Source of the DNA: Anomaloglossus baeobatrachus
Lineage: Eukaryota; Chordata; Amphibia; Anura; Aromobatidae
Direction of reading: 5' to 3'
Assembly: GCF_048569485.1 (NCBI RefSeq)
Contig: NC_134357.1
Span: 361,533,024-361,597,023, forward strand
DNA length: 64,000 nt
The notes beneath the pieces are model-generated. The model made no database searches. It was not told where the DNA came from and was given only the letters and a program-made list of their open reading frames with translations. Position numbers and translations under genes: made by a program. Positions 47,418 through 57,774 of the stretch are shown here, piece after piece. Position 1 is the first letter of the stretch; each line of letters begins with the position of its first letter.

Positions 47418-47420
47418 TAA

Positions 47421-47973
47421 GGGCCACTTTACACGCTGCGATATCGTTACCGATATCGCTAGTGTGCGTACCCGCCCCCATCGGTTATGCGACACAGGCA
47501 AATCGCTGCCCGTGGTACACAACATCGCTAGGAACAGTCACACAACTTACCTACCTAGCAACGTCACTGTGACCGGCGAACCGCCTCCTTTCTAAGGAGG
47601 CGGTTCGTGCGGCGTCACAGCGACGTAACTAAGCGGCTGCCCAATCAAAGCAGAGGGGCGGAGATGAGCGGCCGTAACATTCCGCCCACCTCCTTTCTTC
47701 CTCATTGCTGGCGGGATACAGGTAAGGAGAGGTTCCTCATTCCTACGGTGTCACATGCAGCGATGTGTGCTGCTGCAGGAACGACGAACTCCATCGTTAC
47801 TGCAACAGCAATGATAATTGGGAATAGGGGGTGATGTCACCGATGAGCGATTTTGAACGTTTTTGCGACGATTCAAAATCGCTCATCGTTGTCTAAAGCG
47901 GCTGGATGTGCGTCACAAAATCTGTGACCCCAACGAGATCGCTTTAGCGATATCGTAGCGTGTAAAGCCACCT
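47421..47973. mobile_element. Harbinger-type MITE, family A (553 bp)
   Basis: TAA at 47418..47420 and 47974..47976. Ends GGGCCACTTTACACGCTGCG and GTAGCGTGTAAAGCCACCT. Same central hairpin as the 11221 copy. Confidence 0.85.
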
Positions 47974-48179
47974 TAAGTCATATGACAAGGCTCATTAAAG
48001 GGTCACTTTTGACTTTTAGGATTGGTACCTCCAATAGGTGACGCTAGAGTTTGTCTACTTCCTCACTGAAGAGACAATTTGCATATTTCCCAGGGAAGAA
48101 TTGACTTAAAGTCTCCTCACCACTGTCATGCTGGATTGGTGAGTCAGTCTCCGCAAAGAGAATAGCGTCCCACTTACAC

Positions 48180-48905
48180 CCCTATATTAATGCCAGTAAT
48201 CCTGTAAATTGTTTTTCATAGTAGATTTGCTTTAAATTGCCGTATTTTTATTAAAGGGTAAAAATGCAAAGAGCTTGTTAAAACAAAAAACTGCAATATA
48301 AAACTTATTAAAAATTCTCTCTGTTCTCAAGAAAGGAGGGATTTTTAATTCCATTTGTTCAGCTTATTTGCTAGTTACTGGTCCCCTTGCAATCTCAGAA
48401 TGACAAGTTACCTAGCCAAGAAGAGCATGCATGTTCCACATGAAATAAAAGAAAATCCAGGCCACTCCACAAATTTTGCCATAATAGAAATGCTGTGATC
48501 CAATTTTCTAACCATCACAATTTTTCACTTGACAAAAGTAGACATTTTTCACGCTAGCAACACATTAATTTAAGGAATTTATCCTTCACTTGCAGCCTAA
48601 TAAATCTTATAGGCCACAATTTATTGAGACCGGCATTTTTCTCATTGGCATTGGTCTTCAGCGAGGGGCTGTGCTGGAGACAGATGTCCTGATTCATTAA
48701 TCCTAGAGAGCAATTTCTGGCATAGAGAACACTACAGCTCATCGTTAGACCAGCTGTGGCATCATGCCCCCGCCACACTCCTGTCCTGCCCCAGATTGGA
48801 CCAATTTACCAGAGCTGAAAGAAACTGTTGTGAAAACACCAAAAGTCAGAAAACGTTTGCACAACTCTTAGCTGCACAAAAAGTTTGCAACCGTTCAAAG
48901 CAATT
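48180..48905 (+). other. OR 5' flank, copy 2 (interrupted by Tc1)
   Basis: Collinear with 5030..5735 of copy 1. The alignment stops at the Tc1 insertion and resumes at 50540. No gene; presumably intron or promoter side of the second OR. Confidence 0.55.
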
Positions 48906-48907
48906 TA

Positions 48908-50537
48908 CAGTACAGACCAAAAGTTTGGACACACCTTCTCATTCAAAGAGTTTTCTTTATTTTCATGACTCTGAAAATTGTAGATTCACATTTAAGGCAT
49001 CAGAACTATGAGTTAACACATGTGGAATGAAATACTTAACAAAAAAAGTGTGAAACAACTGAAAATATGTTTTATATTCTAGGTTCTTCAAAGAAGCCAC
49101 CTTTTGCTTTGATTATTGCTTTGCACACTCTTAGCATTCTCTTGATGAGCTTCAAGAGGTAGTCACTTGAAATGGTCTTCCAACAGTCTTGAAGGAGTTC
49201 CCAGAGATGCTTAGCACTTGTTGGCCCTTTTGCCTTCACTCTGTGGTCCAGCTCACCCCAAATCATCTCGATTAAGTTCAGGTCTGGTGACTGTGGAGGC
49301 CAGGTCATCTGGCGTAGCACCCCATCACTCTCCTTCTTAGTCAAAAGCCCTTACACAGCCTGGCGGTGTGTTTGGGGTCATTGTACTGTTGAAAAATAAA
49401 TGATGGTCCAACTAAACGCAAACCGGATGGATTAGCATGCCGCTGCAAGATGCTGTGGTAACCATGCTGGTTCAGTATGCCTTGAATTTTGAATAAATCC
49501 CCAACAGTGTCACCAACAAAGCACCCCCACACCATCACCCCTCCTTCTCCATGCTTCACGGTGGGAACCAGGCATGTAGAGTACATCCGTTCACTTTTTC
49601 TGCGTCACACAAAGGCACGGTGGTTGGTTCCAAAGATCTCAAATTTGGACTCATCAGACCAAAGCACAGATTTTCACTGGTCTAATGTCCATTTATTGTG
49701 CTCTTTAGCCTAAACAAGTCTCTTCTGCTTGTTGCCTGTCCTTAGCAGTAGTTTCCTAGCAGCTATTTTACCATGAAAGCCTGCTGCACAAAGTCTCCTC
49801 TTAAGAGTTGTTCTAGAGATGTGTCTGGTGCTAGAACTCTGTGTGGCATTGACCTGGTCTCTAATCTGAGCTACTGTTAACCTGCGATTTCTGAGGCTGG
49901 TGACTCGGATAAACTTATCCTCTGCAGCAGCGGTGACTCTTGGTCTTCCTTTCCTGGGGCGGTCCTCATGTGAGCCAGTTTCTTTGTAGCATTTGATGGT
50001 TTTTGCCACTGCACTTGGGGACACTTTCAAAGTTTTCCTAATTTTTTGGACTGACTAACCTTCATCTCTTAAAGTAATGATGGCCACTCGTTTTTCTTTA
50101 CTTAGCTGCTTTTTTCATGCCATAATATAGATTCTAACAGTTTATTCAGTAGGACTATCAGCTGTGCATCCACCAGACTTCTGCACAACACAACTGATGG
50201 TCCCAACTCCATTTATAAAGCAAGAAATTCCACTTATTAAACCTGATAGGACACACCTGTGATGTGAAAACCATTTCTGGTGACTACCTGTTGAAGCTCA
50301 TCAAGAGAATGCCAAGAGTGTGTAAAGCAGTAATCAAAGCAAAAGGTGGCTACTTTGAAGAACCTAGAATATGAGACATATTTTCAGTTGTTTCACACTT
50401 TTTTGTTAAGTATTTCATTCCACATGGGTTAATTCATAGTTTTGATGCCTTCAATGTGAATCTACAATTTTCTGAGTCATGAAAATAAAGAAAACTCTTT
50501 GAATGAGAAGGTGTGTCCAAACGTTTGGTCTGTACTG
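48908..50537 (-). mobile_element. Tc1 transposon, full length (1630 bp), dead transposase
   Basis: Runs from CAGTACAGACCAAAAG to its inverse, flanked by TA (48906..48907, 50538..50539). Copy 1 has the unoccupied site CAATTTATGTCAG at about 5741, which fixes both ends. Terminal inverted repeats are about 215 bp. Insertion is roughly 250 bp upstream of the second OR exon. A fragment of the same family lies at 56838..57065. Close relatives occur in fish, lampreys and frogs. Confidence 0.95.
49072..50090 (-). pseudogene. Tc1 transposase pseudogene (DD34E family)
   Basis: Read on the minus strand. An N-terminal paired-like helix-turn-helix (KVSPSAVAKTIKCYKETG, HEDRPRKGRPRVTAAAEDK) and a second HTH (RNRRLTVAQIRDQVNAT) are followed by the catalytic domain: WSDESKFEIFG (first Asp), GVMVWGCFVGDTVGDLF, FIFQQYNDPKHTA and SPDLNLIEMIWGELDHRV (catalytic Glu). 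The second catalytic Asp of the usual QQDNDPKH is Tyr here. At least four in-frame stops, including in LRDEG*SV, LV*AKEH and FV*RRK, and a frame change near 49340 disable it. It once cut at TA sites and reinserted the element. Confidence 0.9.
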
Positions 50538-50700
50538 TATGTCAGAATTCTGGCAAAACCTATTTGATGAATCGGGGCCTTAATGTTATTCACTTAATTT
50601 GTCAATGGTGTTAATGTTATGGCTGATCAAAGTAGATTGTTCTATATTAATTGTAATAAATATTTTTATCATCTCTGAACTGTAAAAGTTATATCTTCTC

Positions 50701-50709
50701 TCTATCTAG
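50701..50709 (+). promoter_or_regulatory. Putative 3' splice acceptor upstream of second OR exon
   Basis: TCTATCTAG after a pyrimidine run, 45 bp before the start codon, identical to the copy 1 site. Confidence 0.5.
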
Positions 50710-50754
50710 AATACATGGCATAATAATCGTCTAACCCTAACACCTTCCGGTACA

Positions 50755-51669
50755 ATGAATCAAACAAAAGTTGCACAATTTATTCTTTTGGGTTTTGGAA
50801 ACCTTAATGGCTTCAATATTTTATTCTTCTTTTTATTCTTGATCATTTTTATTTTTACAATAATGGGAAACCTTATGCTCATTGTTCTTGTTTTGGTCAA
50901 CACTAAGCTCCAATTCCCTATGTATTACTTCCTTTGTCATCTTTCCTTTTCTGATCTTGTGATTAGCACGAACATTGTTCCCAACATGCTTGGTGCCATT
51001 CTGTACGGAGGTCAGAAGATGACTTACATCGGTTGCATCATCCAATTTCACTTCTTCAGTGGTACAATCATTATAGAATGTTTTCTTCTTTCAGTGATGT
51101 CCTATGATAGATATCTGGCCATCTGTAACCCCTTAAGATACTCTAGTATCATGAATTTTAAATTTCGAAACGGTCTTTCAGTATGGCCATGGGTGCTGGG
51201 TCTTACTCTTAGTCTTATTGGTACCATGCCCGTTTCAAAGTTTAATTTTTGCCGTGACAATATCATTGACCATGTTTACTGTGACCTTTTGCCTCTTCAG
51301 AAGCTTTCTTGCTCGGACACTTCTCTTGTAGAACTGGAAGTCTTTCTATTTTCTATGCCAATATTTATCTTTCCTTGTGGTTTTATCATAGGAACCTATG
51401 TGTATATCTTCTTCACTATAGCGAAAATCCCAACTACAACTGGCAAACAGAAAACATTTTCTACCTGCAGTTCTCATCTAATTGTTGTGGGGACATTTTA
51501 TGGGACACTAATAGCTAAATATATGATCCCATCTGTAGGACAGTCCTTGGTTATTAATAAGATTGTTTCCTTATTGCATACTGTAATCACCCCCTTGTTT
51601 AACCCCATAATATATAGCTTCAGGAACCAGGACATAAAGTTAGCATTCAGAAAATGTTTTGCTCAATAA
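50755..51669 (+). CDS. Olfactory receptor, class II, intact (copy 2)
   Basis: 304 residues, one more (final Gln) than its paralogue because the copy 1 stop is a Gln codon here. All OR hallmarks are kept: NQT at the N-terminus, MGNLM, PMYYFLCHLSFSDL, MSYDRYLAICNPLRY, KTFSTCSSHLIVV and NPIIYSFRNQDIK. About 22 of 303 residues differ from copy 1. Changes cluster in helices 1, 3, 4, 5 and the helix 6 end (for example VVVALY versus VVGTFY); the DRY-type motif and helix 7 are unchanged. It probably signals through G-olf with a related but possibly shifted ligand range. A Tc1 element lies about 220 bp upstream of the ATG, within the presumed intron or promoter region. The open frame argues for function. 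Confidence 0.96.
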   Translation: MNQTKVAQFILLGFGNLNGFNILFFFLFLIIFIFTIMGNLMLIVLVLVNTKLQFPMYYFLCHLSFSDLVISTNIVPNMLGAILYGGQKMTYIGCIIQFHFFSGTIIIECFLLSVMSYDRYLAICNPLRYSSIMNFKFRNGLSVWPWVLGLTLSLIGTMPVSKFNFCRDNIIDHVYCDLLPLQKLSCSDTSLVELEVFLFSMPIFIFPCGFIIGTYVYIFFTIAKIPTTTGKQKTFSTCSSHLIVVGTFYGTLIAKYMIPSVGQSLVINKIVSLLHTVITPLFNPIIYSFRNQDIKLAFRKCFAQ

Positions 51670-51672
51670 CAA

Positions 51673-52372
51673 AAATTAAGAATAATTTAAATCTGCGCTG
51701 TTAGAAGTCAAACTTTCATTTTATTTTAATATGACCAGAAAGTTTATTAAAATGATTATTCAAAAGACTTTTTTAAAATGAAAAAAATATATGTAGGTCC
51801 CTAGATTACCCTACCAGATTTACTAACTATAACCCAAACCCTGGTGGTTCTTTTAGGCCTAGATTCTTACTAGTAGAAGAGTAAATGATATTTACAATCT
51901 AGTAAATAAGTTACATCAATTTATCATTAACTCTAAGTTATGGCTTAAAATTCAATTTGGAGGTCACTATGGCCGGTAGCTGACCACCATTAAAGGTAAA
52001 AAATTAAATTAAATGAATGAGTTCAATAAATAGGTTCAATAAATTAGTTCAATACATTATCTACTGCGGTAAAAACAGCTCTAACAGTAAAGTACAGTCC
52101 GTATGGCAGTTCTCTCACTGCAATTTATTCAATTATCAATATGATCAATGTCAGTCCTGAAAGATAGTTGCAAAAGATTAGGAATTGGGTGCTTTTTTTG
52201 CTTCTTTTAAAAAAAATTCTTTGAGTAATCATTTTTATAAAATTGCTGGTCATTTTAAAATAAAATTAAATAAAAATTAATTATAAAATAAAATTTAAAT
52301 TAATAATAAATTAAATAAAATTAATTAAATTTTAACTTCTAACAGTGCAGATTTAAATTTTTATCCATGTTA
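51673..52372. repeat. AT-rich foldback just downstream of the second OR
   Basis: TTTAAATCTGCGCTGTTAGAAG near 51688 and its inverse CTTCTAACAGTGCAGATTTAAA near 52335 define arms of about 100 bp, with AATGATTATTC matching further in. The middle is AT-rich and non-coding. Absent from copy 1. Confidence 0.6.
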
Positions 52373-52531
52373 TATTTTACTGGCAAGAGGGTGTTTGCAT
52401 AAATTAGCACTTGGCTAATTTAATCTATTTTTCAAAAACAAAATTTTTTAAATATCAATCTCTTATGATTGTTTCTCCATTGACCTAAATATTGAAAGGT
52501 GTTCTCTGCTGTGTACCAATTCTTTATGTTG

Positions 52532-53727
52532 ATACAAAGTAACGAAATCCAGCAGATCACAGGCAGATGAATTAAAAACTTTCCTTTATTTTCATCGCTT
52601 TAAAAATGGATAGACAGCATCCACAAGGCACAGTTCATCCAATGCATTTCGACATAACGCAGTGTCGTTAGTTCTTATTCATGGATAAGAACTAACGACA
52701 CTGCGTTATGTCGAAACGCGTTGGATGAACTGTGCCTTGTGGATGCTGTCTATCCATTTTTAAAGCGATGAAAATAAAGGAAAGTTTTTAATTCATCTGC
52801 CTGTGATCCGCTGGATTTCATTACTTTGTATCTGCTATTATCCCCTTGTGCGTCATTTGTCCTAAATCTATAAACCTCATACTCAGGTTTTACACCACCA
52901 ACAATGTATAGCCACAAAGAACCATTAGGGACGGTGTTTAACCTAAAAAGCTAGACTTTATTTATTCATATAAAAATATTAACAATCACATGTGTCAAAC
53001 AAGAGATATCAAACTTATCACACTGGACATGTCAACATACCAACATTATACCAGTAATCTCCACAATGAGGTTTTAATATTAGAGAGTGTAATAAAGGGA
53101 TAAAGGACGGTCACACCAATTGCTACTACAGTCAGGTCAGTGTATCTCTACATTGCCGTGGTTTGCTTCAGCCACTTTGGGGAGGTAATTGTCTGAGGTG
53201 GAGACGCTGTTTTTACTGGGTGTTAGCTCACTTGCAATGGAATCACTAAGAATTTACTTGTATATATGATTGTGATCAGCCTGACGAGGTCAGGTAGAAT
53301 CCTTGTAAATCCGGGATTTATAATATCAATGATAGTGATAACAAAATCATCTGTCGTACTTGAGTATTAATTACATAACCAGCTGTACACCCAGCGGTCA
53401 TGGCAGGAACTACAGGTGAAGCTTTATAATAAATACTAGTTATTGGAGGATTAATTATGTTCAGACGGCATTGTGGAGATTACTGGTATAATGTTGGTAT
53501 GTTGACATGTCCAGTGTGATAAGTTTGATATCTCTTGTTTGGCACATGTGATTGTTAATATTTTTATATGAATAAATAAAGTCTAGCTTTTTAGGTTAAA
53601 CACTGTCCCTAATGGTTCTTTGTGGCTATATATTATCCCCTTGTGCCTGGGATTTCCGTGCAGGATCAGCTGGTCTACTCCTCAGACTTACACACCAGAG
53701 CGGTGAGCTGGAACACGTTTCTTTTTG
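52532..53727. repeat. Foldback insertion with 14-bp target duplication (outer)
   Basis: AATTCTTTATGTTG at 52518..52531 and 53728..53741. A palindrome at 52534..52833 (arms about 140 bp) has GTCGAAACGCGTTGG at its core (52711..52724), the 3' half of a hammerhead, with CTAACGA upstream one base off the CTGANGA core. Hosts a second insertion. Non-coding. Confidence 0.75.
52852..53631. repeat. Foldback insertion with 15-bp target duplication (inner, nested)
   Basis: ATTATCCCCTTGTGC at 52837..52851 and 53632..53646. Arms of about 170 bp: CTAAAAAGCTAGACTTTATT and its inverse, and TGGACATGTCAACATACC and its inverse. The gap between the arms (about 53110..53460) is non-coding. It lies inside the 52532 element, so it is younger. 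Confidence 0.75.
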
Positions 53728-53741
53728 AATTCTTTATGTTG

Positions 53742-54046
53742 TTATAAGAATCTTTCAAGATCCACCTGATTTTTTGATAGGTTTAGATCATGAACTAAAT
53801 CATTTAGAAACCTGGTTTAGTTTGTGACGCTCCCCAGGCTTATGACCTAGAAAATCAGGATCTTCTCAATCAGCTTCTTCAAACAAATCCCAATTTGAAA
53901 CTTCTTCCGAATCTAAGGTCCAAGATGTTGATGGAGTGGGGACTGGCAGCTCTAAGCTATGTGAGACCGGCCTAATTGCTGAAGGAATGTTTGGATATTT
54001 CACTGAATTTCTTGTTTAATTTTTATTCCCGCAAGCTTTGTCATAC
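53742..54046 (-). pseudogene. Fossil of the TE-encoded protein, copy 2 (N-terminal part)
   Basis: Aligns with 7692..7975 of copy 1. The minus strand keeps broken remains of the KYPNIPS-IRPVS-ELPVP start with the acidic stretch. Broken by stops; no function. Confidence 0.6.
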
Positions 54047-54060
54047 AGAAACAACAATCT

Positions 54061-54795
54061 AAAAAAAAAAATAAAAAACAAAAAAAAAGTGAGCTGGAGT
54101 ATGAGTTGGTAAACATGTAACTTGTAAGCTCCTGTTCACACTGGCCATAAGACATAAAAAAACAAAGAGGAAAATAATATGAACATATGGTATAACCTGC
54201 TATAACTAAATAAAAGCATAATGCATATACAGGTATATAAATATAGGGTACTTAGTGAACACTATTCCAATCGGGACAGTACCTACACTCTCTAATATTA
54301 AAACCTCACCATGTGTCAACAGACATCAATCTGAAATGCCCAGCTCTTTAAGAAGGGGGCCACACAGCATATGTTCATATTATTTACTTCTTTGGTTTTT
54401 TTTATGTCTTATGGCCAGTGTGAACATGAGCTTACAAGCTACATGTATACCAACTCATACTCCGGCTCACTTTTTTGATTTTTTTTGTAGTCTCTTGTAT
54501 TCAGTACAAACAGGGTGTGGCGGCCTTCTCAGTGAGCTGGGCATTTCATCTAATGCTTCCCATGGCTGTGTGTCCAGTTGGGACCCAGCCACTCTCAGCC
54601 CTTATTCAGATTGATGTCTGTTGACACATGGTGAGGTTTTAATATTCGAGAGTGCAGGTACTGTCCCGATTGGGTACACCTTGTCGCGGTGGGATAGCTT
54701 TATGCTGTTTTGATGAAAAATAGTGTTTACTAAGTACCCTGTGTTTATTTATATGCATTATATTTTTATTTAGTTACAGCACAGTATATGTTCAT
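54061..54795. repeat. Foldback insertion with 14-bp target duplication and oligo-A start
   Basis: AGAAACAACAATCT (54047..54060) and AGAAATAGCAATCT (54796..54809) flank it. Copy 1 has the single site at 7972..7985. Begins with an A-rich tract; arms at about 54090..54195 and 54367..54480 (GTGAGCTGGAGTATGAGTTG versus CAACTCATACTCCGGCTCAC). Non-coding. Confidence 0.75.
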
Positions 54796-54809
54796 AGAAA
54801 TAGCAATCT

Positions 54810-55705
54810 GTAGAATGGTCTCTTGGCTTCCTCCATACCATTGGAACATGAAATGCAATGTGCTGTGATTACCAATGAGCGAACTTGTGAGAAGTGTAAC
54901 ACAGGATGATCAACATTATATGGGGGGCACAAAGTTTCGCTTGATCTCCAATATTGCACTGATAATACAGGAAATAACCTTCCTTCACCATCGGCGTTCT
55001 GCTTTTTCAACAACAGAATTAAAATTAAATTTAATATAATAACAGTCTAAAGTAAAAGAAAACTTTGTGATAAAAATAAAACTGATATTTACAAAGGACA
55101 GTGAGATAATGAAGCTTTTTGCAATGTAATCCGTGAAGCCCCAAAGTGCGCAACTCCCTAAGATTATTCAAGTCAACCTTGGAAAAAAAACAAAGCCCTG
55201 TTTGTTACCAAAGTATGAAAACAAACTGACTACATAAAAAAGTGCAACGTAATAACAATCCCATCACCTAAAAAGCGAAAGTAATTTATGAAGCAGCAAC
55301 GTAGGCTAAATTTATTGGAAAAAACAAAATGATGGAATATTGGTTCCCCATAGGAAAATTTGGATGGAGGTTTCAGAATCAGTACACAGAAATGCTTTAA
55401 TAATAACAAACAGTTCTCATTCAACAAAACTTTGTTGATCAGTGACAATCTGGGGGATGCCCATAGTAGAAGTGTTCGTTATTCCTGCAGTGCCACCACA
55501 GGAAAAGTGAAATATTACACAGTGTCCAGTAAAATTATTGGGCTGTTTGTATACAGCATGAATATGCTGGATCTTCCAGAGAAAGAGGCAATCTTTGTAG
55601 CCCATCTCTCCGAATTCTAGATGAGATGAACATAGGATCCCCTTCTATTTACTTACAATTTTGTAATAGATTATTCAAAAATAAATCTTCTAAATCAGAC
55701 AGCCC
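54810..55705. other. Stretch without recognised features
   Basis: No terminal repeats, tandem repeats or supported genes. The open frame at 55360..55620 has no recognised similarity. Confidence 0.4.
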
Positions 55706-55710
55706 CTTTA

Positions 55711-56760
55711 ACCCTTTCATACCATAGCCTGTTTTTGCCTTCGTGACCGGGCCAATTTTTGCAATTCTGACCAGTTTCATTTTGACACCTTATAACTCTG
55801 GAACACTGCAACGGATCCAGGTGATTCTGAGATTATTTTTTTCATGACATATTGTATTTCAGGATAGTGGTAAAATTAAGACGATATATTTTATGTTTAT
55901 TTGTGAGAATATTGGAAATGTGGCAAAAATGTTGCAATTTCCAATCTTTTAATTTTAATGCCCTTAAACCAGAGAGATATGTCACACAAAATAGTTAATA
56001 AATAACATTTCCCACATGTTTGCTTTTTATCACCACAATTTTTTTTTGTTAGGAAGTTAGAAGGGTTCAAAGGCCATCAGCAATTTCTCATTTTTCCAAC
56101 AAAATTTACAAAGCTATTTTTTTAGGAACCACATCACATTTGAAGTGACTTTGAGAGGCCTTTGTGACAGAAAATACCAAAATGTGAACTATTCTAAAAG
56201 CTACACCCCTCACACTGCTCCAAACCACATCCAAGAAGTTTATTAATCCTTTAAGTGCTTTCACAGTAATTAAAGCAATGTGAAAGGAAAAAATAAAATT
56301 TTACTTTTTAAAAATGATACTTTAGCCTCAAATTTTGCCTTTTCAGAAGGGGAATAGAAAAAATTCACCATACAATTTGTTGTGCAATTTCTCCTGAGTA
56401 CTGTGATACCTCATATGTGGTGGAAATCAACTGTTTGGTCGCACGGCAGGGCTCGGAAAGGAAGGAGTGCCATTTGACTGCAAAATTGGCTTGAATCATT
56501 AGCAGATGCCATGTCACGTTTGGAGAGCCCCTGATGTGCCTAAACAGTGGAGCCCCCCACAACTGACCCCAGTTTGGAAACTAGACCCCTCAAGGAATTT
56601 ATCTAGATGTTTGGTGAACATCTGGAACCTGCGGGGGCTTTACAGAATTTTATAACGTTGAGCTGTGTAAAAATGTTTTCACAAAATTGTCACTTCAACC
56701 ACATAGCTTTTTTTTTTCTCAAGGGTATCAGTAAAAAATGCACCATAAAATGTGATTGCT
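55711..56760. repeat. R1 dispersed repeat, third copy
   Basis: Starts AACCCTTTCATACCATAGCC, then the same internal blocks as at 2530..4960 and 40787..42640 (CCTCATATGTGGTGG, GGAAAGGAAGGAGTGCC, AACTGACCCCAGTTTGG). It ends after two internal units. Non-coding. Confidence 0.65.
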
Positions 56761-56837
56761 ATTGATTGTGGCACATAGAAGATCGCAAAGGGCTAACATT
56801 ATCAGTACCTGATCCAATCAGGTGCTGATGATGTTTC

Positions 56838-57065
56838 TGCCAAGATTGTGCAAAGAAGTAATCAAATCAAAAGGTGGCTACTTTGAAGAACCTAGAATAT
56901 AAGACATATTTTCAGTTGTTTCACACTGTTTTGTTAAGTATTTCATTCCACATGTGTTAATTCATAGTTTTGATGCCTTCAATGTGAATCTACTATTTTC
57001 AGAGTCATGAAAATTAAGAATACTCTTTGAATGAGAAGATGTGTCCAAACCTTTGGTCTGTACTA
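56838..57065. mobile_element. Tc1 right-end fragment, same family as 48908
   Basis: TGCCAAGATTGTGCAAAG through the terminal GGTCTGTACTA; matches the inverted repeat of the 48908..50537 element nearly base for base. 5' truncated, next to a TATCTA microsatellite. Confidence 0.9.
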
Positions 57066-57097
57066 TCTATCTATATATATATATATCTATATATATA

Positions 57098-57689
57098 CAG
57101 TGGAACCTCACTTAATGAGTAACGCAGTTAGTGAGTATTTCGCTTCACGAGCAAAGCTTGCTTTAAATTTGTAACTAAGTTTACGACCAAGCTTTGCGGA
57201 ACGAGCAAAATACTCACCGCACACACTTCCGGTTCCGTACATCCACCGCGTTCTAACCCGCTCTTACAGTCCGCACAAACACACACAAACAAACATGCAA
57301 GCACGCACACACACATATTATGCTCACCTTACCTTACGTTCCATCGCCGGCCTCATGTTTTTTGTAGTTCGCCGCTAAAGGATGTGTATCGGTCCCCATC
57401 GCAATGAGGGAGGAACTTGCTCTGGCAGCGGAAGTTCCTCCCTCGTCGCGATGGTTACCCGATACACATCCTGTACCGGCGAACTATAAGTTCCAGGAGA
57501 CCGGCGATGAAACGGAAGGTTAGGTGAGCATAATATCTGTGTGTGCGTGCGTGTTTGTGCGTGTTTGTGTGTGTTTGTGTGTATTTGTACGTGTGGGGAA
57601 TGGCACAATAGGGGACTAGGATGGGACATTTAACAAGTTATCAAACATACTCACAGAACAGATTGTTCTCGTTAACCAAGGTTCCACTA
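57098..57689. mobile_element. Tc1/mariner-type MITE (CAGTGGAACCTC ends, 0.6 kb)
   Basis: Starts CAGTGGAACCTCACTTAATG, ends CGTTAACCAAGGTTCCACT, in an AT-rich target with TA on both sides. Inner inverted arms run through GGTTACCATC and the TGAGCATAAT segments. No transposase. A (GTGT)n tract sits at about 57536..57595. Confidence 0.75.
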
Positions 57690-57774
57690 TATATATATAT
57701 ATATATATAATGTACACAATATATAGTTGTATAAAAATAAGTAGATAATTTATAATTTAAAAAAATGACATAGC

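Larger units (their letters stand above)
33435..54830 (+). repeat. Segmental duplication, copy 2 (contains second OR gene)
   Basis: Collinear with 1..7990 but expanded from about 8 to 21 kb by later insertions: hAT 33814..39748, Harbinger 40164..40727, nested TTAA element 42654..44888, TA element 45035..46151, Harbinger 47421..47973, Tc1 48908..50537, and foldbacks at 51673, 52532 and 54061. It starts at or before the shared hAT MITE and fades past about 54830. Confidence 0.85.
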
